This document shows, in pieces, positions 61,435 through 64,000 of a DNA stretch of 64,000 nucleotides. The stretch covers positions 2,480,001-2,544,000 of the forward strand of contig NZ_JAGINX010000001.1 of the NCBI RefSeq assembly GCF_017876395.1. The letters run 5' to 3'. This DNA is from Nesterenkonia lacusekhoensis (GTDB lineage Bacteria; Actinomycetota; Actinomycetes; Actinomycetales; Micrococcaceae). Position numbers and translations under genes: made by a program. The notes under the pieces are model-generated. The model did not search any database, was not told the DNA's origin, and was given only the letters and a program-made list of their open reading frames with translations. The number at the start of each line of letters is the position of its first letter. The first letter of the stretch is position 1.

Positions 61435-62921
61435 GGCTATTCACCGTTGAGCGTGGAGTCCCTGTTGGTGGGGGATCCTGCGGCGTCGGCGTGTCTGCCT
61501 GATGCTGGTGCCTAGGATACGGGATTGATAGTTCTTCTGGTTGCGGAATCCGCGGCCGGTGCGTTTGATGTGCTTGATCCCGGTATTTGCGGCTTCAGTA
61601 CGTGCGTTGGTGACTTGGGTGCGGATGAAGACTTTGATCTCGGTCCACCAGTTCGCGACGGTGGCGGCGAGCTTATCCGTCTCGGCCATGTCAGCGGCTG
61701 CCACGGCCATCTCGAAGTCGATCCGGGTGTTCTGGGCCGCTGGGATGTCCTTGGCGGCCAGCATTGCCCGCAGGCGCTCTTTGACTGCCCAGGCGGCAGC
61801 GACCTCCTCGAAGTCGGCATCCTCGAGGACTTCTTCTAGCCGGTACAGCCCGGCCTCGGTGAGTCGGTCCCCGGCTCTTAGCAGCAGCATCCGGTGGGCC
61901 CACACTGAATCGTCTTTGCGGCCCCGCCGACCCAAGACCTCGCGGGTGACTCGTTGGCGGACCTCGGTGAGCATCTGGTTACCCAGGCGCACTACGTGCC
62001 AGTGATCAACTGAAATCTCCACCGCCGGCAGCACCTGGCGCACCGCGTTGCGGAACGCGGAAGCGGGGTCGATCGCCACGACCTCCAGCTGGTCCAGCCA
62101 GGCTTGGGAGCGTTGGTTCAGCCAGCGGGTGATGTTCGCACTGGAGCGGCCATCGACGACGCCGAGGATGTGGCCGGTGTCGGCGTTGACGAAGGTCGAC
62201 ATCCACGGTTCAACCCGGCACCACTGAGCAGTCTCGGGGTGCTTGAACCACTTCGCTCGAGCGAAGCGGTGCTCATCGATCCCCAGCGCCCGCACCGGCA
62301 CCAGATCAGGATCAGGGATAGTGAGCGTATCGGCTACTACTGCGGCGTTGATCGTTGCCCAGCCCAGCCGGTGACGGGCACAAGCCCGCCAGATCGGCAT
62401 CCCCTCATCCAGCACCGCCTCGACAGCGGCGGCCTTCAACCGGGCGGTGCACCGGGCACGGAAGGGCAGCTGGCTGGTGACCTGGGTGAAGGTCCGCCGA
62501 GCACAGGCAACCTCGGTGCACAGGAACCGAGGCTTGATGACTATCAGCTCGATGTTCTTGCCGCCGACCCCGAGGTCCTTGACCCGCTGGCGGGTGCGCT
62601 GATGCACCCGGGAGGAGATCGCCCCACAGTCTGGGCAGGCCGCCTCGACGCTGTTGGCGACGGCGATGACCCGGCGGCCACCCATCGGCAGATCACACGC
62701 TGTGACCACCTGGTAGCCGGGCAGGTTGAACACCACCGAGTCCGGATCCCGAAAGAGCTCGGCAGTGCTGCTGGCAGTGGGCAGGGACAGGTCAGGGCCC
62801 GTAGGCTGGAACATAGCTCGCGTCCTTCGTGTAGACGATGTGATTCCTCGCAGAACCCATCATCCAACAAGGGCGCGAGCCCCTTGACCCACGACACCTC
62901 CACGCTTAACCGCGAATGGCC
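61435..62921 (-). mobile_element. ISL3-family insertion sequence, element 2
   Basis: A 1,487-bp element with imperfect terminal repeats of about 24 bp. The left end reads GGCTATTCACCGTTGAGCGT and the right end, inward, GGCCATTCGCGGTTAAGCGT. It is bounded by the exact 8-bp target duplication GCTATTCC. One complete transposase on the minus strand ends within the left terminal repeat. The intact duplication shows simple, probably recent, transposition. It lies only 60 bp from element 1 and faces the other way. Confidence 0.92.
61441..62814 (-). CDS. tnp: ISL3-family transposase (element 2)
   Basis: A 457-residue transposase distinct in sequence from that of element 1. The zinc ribbon is ACPDCGAISSRVHQRTRQRV with RFLCTEVACARRTF. 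The DDE domain has VRALGIDEHRFARAKWF, LEVVAIDPASAFRNAVRQVL, SVDHWHVVRLGNQMLTEVRQ and, for the Glu, NARTEAANTGIKHIKRTGRG FRNQKNYQSR. The C-terminus is Arg-rich (RQTRRRRRIPH). No frame break is seen. Confidence 0.93.
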   Translation of the reverse strand: MFQPTGPDLSLPTASSTAELFRDPDSVVFNLPGYQVVTACDLPMGGRRVIAVANSVEAACPDCGAISSRVHQRTRQRVKDLGVGGKNIELIVIKPRFLCTEVACARRTFTQVTSQLPFRARCTARLKAAAVEAVLDEGMPIWRACARHRLGWATINAAVVADTLTIPDPDLVPVRALGIDEHRFARAKWFKHPETAQWCRVEPWMSTFVNADTGHILGVVDGRSSANITRWLNQRSQAWLDQLEVVAIDPASAFRNAVRQVLPAVEISVDHWHVVRLGNQMLTEVRQRVTREVLGRRGRKDDSVWAHRMLLLRAGDRLTEAGLYRLEEVLEDADFEEVAAAWAVKERLRAMLAAKDIPAAQNTRIDFEMAVAAADMAETDKLAATVANWWTEIKVFIRTQVTNARTEAANTGIKHIKRTGRGFRNQKNYQSRILGTSIRQTRRRRRIPHQQGLHAQR

Positions 62922-62929
62922 GCTATTCC
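62922..62929. repeat. Target-site duplication of element 2, right copy
   Basis: GCTATTCC, identical to 61427-61434. Confidence 0.9.
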
Positions 62930-63001
62930 CGTCTGCCGTTCAGCGCTTGACCGTAACCCTCAGCGAGGGCGTCAGGCTACGACCAGCACTTGAGGACAGC
63001 G

Positions 63002-63036
63002 GAAGAGGACCCCCGCTGGTGGCGGGGGTCCTCTTC
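63002..63036. terminator. Strong terminator downstream of the permease/Cys-rich peptide operon
   Basis: A perfect 15-bp stem, GAAGAGGACCCCCGC with GCGGGGGTCCTCTTC, and a 5-nt loop. It lies 44 bp beyond the stop of the minus-strand Cys-rich peptide gene. Between element 2 and this hairpin (62930-63001) nothing is recognised. Confidence 0.85.
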
Positions 63037-63079
63037 GTGGTCCCGGTGACGGTGACCGGGGTTTTGGATTTCTGGAGTG

Positions 63080-63247
63080 TCAGCCTTGAACTCTGTCGTC
63101 TTGGCAGCAGCGTCCGTCTTCCCGTTGGGATGCCTCAGCGTTGTCGTTCTGCTGGGTGTCGTCTTCGTCGGTGGGGACGATTTCGACGGTGCAGCAGTCC
63201 GACTGCTCCTTGCTCGAACGTCCGGTGAGCAGGTCTTTCAATCCCAT
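63080..63247 (-). CDS. Small Cys-Cys...Cys-Cys protein linked to the permease
   Basis: 55 residues from ATG 63247 to TGA 63080. It starts MGLKDLLTGRSSKEQSDCCT and continues VEIVPTDEDDTQQN, with the second cysteine pair in DGRCCQDDRVQG. The cysteine pairs are at residues 18-19 and 47-48. A strong AGGAAAGGA ribosome binding site precedes the ATG. It lies 47 bp after the permease gene on the same strand and before a strong terminator. Vicinal cysteine pairs beside a UPF0718-type permease suggest binding or delivery of a thiophilic ion such as arsenite or another metal; that is inference. Confidence 0.72.
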   Translation of the reverse strand: MGLKDLLTGRSSKEQSDCCTVEIVPTDEDDTQQNDNAEASQREDGRCCQDDRVQG

Positions 63248-63294
63248 GGTGGTTCCTTTCCTTCAGGGGTGTGCTGGGACGGTTCTGGGTTGGG

Positions 63295-64000
63295 TCAAGC
63301 GGTGATCGAGATGATGTAACCACCACCGATCGCCACGGCCAGGATGGTGATGACGAACGTGGCCAGGAGTCGTGGTTTGAAGATCGCCGCAAGCATCGAC
63401 ACCTCCGGCGGGGAGGCCCCGGCCCCGCCGATCATCAGGGCGAAGATGGGGCCGACGGCCACACCGGCGGACTGTAGGGCGAGGCCGACCGGGAGCATGG
63501 TTTCCAGCCGGATGTAGAGCGGGATGCCGATGACCGCCGCCAGGGGCACGGCCCACCAGATGTTGGCCCCGGCGAACGCGGTGAGCTGGTCCGCGGGGAC
63601 GAAGCTATAGATGCTTGCCCCGATCGCCACGCCGACGAGCATCGGGATGAGCAAGGGTCGCAGATCGGTCCAGGCTTGCCGCAGCGCTCCGGGCATCTCA
63701 CTGCGAAGACCGTTCCATGGCTCAGGCGTCCCCTCTCCCTGTACGCGCACGCGCTTGAGGCTCTTTTCCATGCCCAACGCGCCCCAGGCCCACGGGGCGA
63801 TCAACGACACGGCAAGCGTGAAGATCGTGTAGGTGATCGCAGTCTGCCACCCGAAGATGATGCCGACGCCACCGACGATGATCGGGTTGAGCAAGGGCGA
63901 GGAGATGAGGTACGTCATCGCCGTTTGGAAAGCGACTCCGGCGTTGAGCATCCCGACCAGCATGGGCAGTGTCGAGCAGGAGCAGAACGGCGTCACCGCC
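63295..64000 (-). CDS. UPF0718/ArsP-like permease (5' end outside window)
   Basis: The visible 235 codons begin AVTPFCSCSTLPMLVGMLNA; the vicinal C-S-C in a membrane helix is the hallmark of the UPF0718 permease family, which includes organoarsenical exporter ArsP. Further blocks are ISSPLLNPIIVGGVGIIFGW, LLIPMLVGVAIGASIYSFVP, IPLYIRLETMLPVGLALQSA and GGAGASPPEVSMLAAIFKPR, with about six helices visible. A cytoplasmic loop of about 45 polar residues (EKSLKRVRVQGEGTPEPW) separates the two halves. It is followed by a small Cys-pair protein gene. The substrate is unknown. Confidence 0.85.
   Translation of the reverse strand, partial: AVTPFCSCSTLPMLVGMLNAGVAFQTAMTYLISSPLLNPIIVGGVGIIFGWQTAITYTIFTLAVSLIAPWAWGALGMEKSLKRVRVQGEGTPEPWNGLRSEMPGALRQAWTDLRPLLIPMLVGVAIGASIYSFVPADQLTAFAGANIWWAVPLAAVIGIPLYIRLETMLPVGLALQSAGVAVGPIFALMIGGAGASPPEVSMLAAIFKPRLLATFVITILAVAIGGGYIISITA

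Noticed and set aside
59939-62929. Composite transposon bounded by two elements
   Set aside because: The two transposases and terminal repeats differ, the elements are only 60 bp apart, and there is no cargo between them.
63077-63319. Plus-strand 80-codon frame
   Set aside because: It overlaps the minus-strand Cys-rich peptide gene, which has a ribosome binding site and operon context; the plus frame has neither.

Overview
The window is high-GC actinobacterial DNA starting at the chromosomal replication origin. The order dnaA | rpmH-rnpA-yidD-yidC-jag-rsmG-parA-parB is the standard origin neighbourhood. The company of trxA/trxB, a pseudokinase next to murJ, cca, inositol-phosphate synthase and rpsF-ssb-rpsR-rplI-dnaB points to the order Micrococcales, most likely Micrococcaceae. 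Very acidic secreted and N-terminal segments would fit a salt-tolerant member such as Nesterenkonia, but that is inference.

Layout. 1-5229: 3'-truncated dnaA (minus), then the ribosomal protein/RNase P/membrane insertion/rRNA methylation genes. 5309-10132: parA and parB, separated by about 2.4 kb that is almost gene-free and packed with ParB-binding parS sites; further parS sites lie inside both coding regions. 10254-18850: thioredoxin system, pseudokinase, lipid II flippase MurJ, Nudix hydrolase, CCA-adding enzyme and inositol-phosphate synthase. 18916-30423: mannosyltransferase-like membrane protein, TAXI-TRAP uptake system, DUF418 protein, ABC transporter with a two-component system, M18 aminopeptidase. 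30518-35257: LysR regulator and valine-catabolic mmsB-mmsA followed by a broken GntP-type permease. 35361-37054: rpsF-ssb-rpsR-rplI. 37283-52926: glutaminase, LLM flavoprotein, a gene-free stretch with a cluster of DnaA boxes, hydrolase/condensation protein pair, pyrE, dnaB, HAD phosphatase, small membrane proteins, galK, ohr, GntR regulator with membrane protein, sensor-like protein, pirin and FMN reductase.

52946-59206 is a decaying deoxy-sugar/sugar-acid catabolic cluster. An enolase-superfamily dehydratase has lost part of its barrel, a LysR regulator and a rhamnulokinase are fused remnants, a GntR regulator and a GntP permease are fused remnants, and an SDR dehydrogenase carries an 8-bp tandem duplication that shifts its frame. 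An alpha-hydroxy-acid dehydrogenase and an SMP-30 lactonase remain intact.

59291-64000: universal stress protein, an AbgT transporter cut off after its N-terminus by an ISL3-type insertion sequence, a second ISL3-type element with a clean 8-bp target duplication, then a partial UPF0718-type permease with a 55-residue Cys-Cys...Cys-Cys peptide.

The most notable system is the parS array: 12 strong sites within 4 kb, four of them in coding sequence and all in the reading phase that encodes Val-Ser/Pro-Arg-Glu-Thr. The DnaA-box cluster near 39.7 kb is the second. No rRNA, tRNA or CRISPR was recognised.
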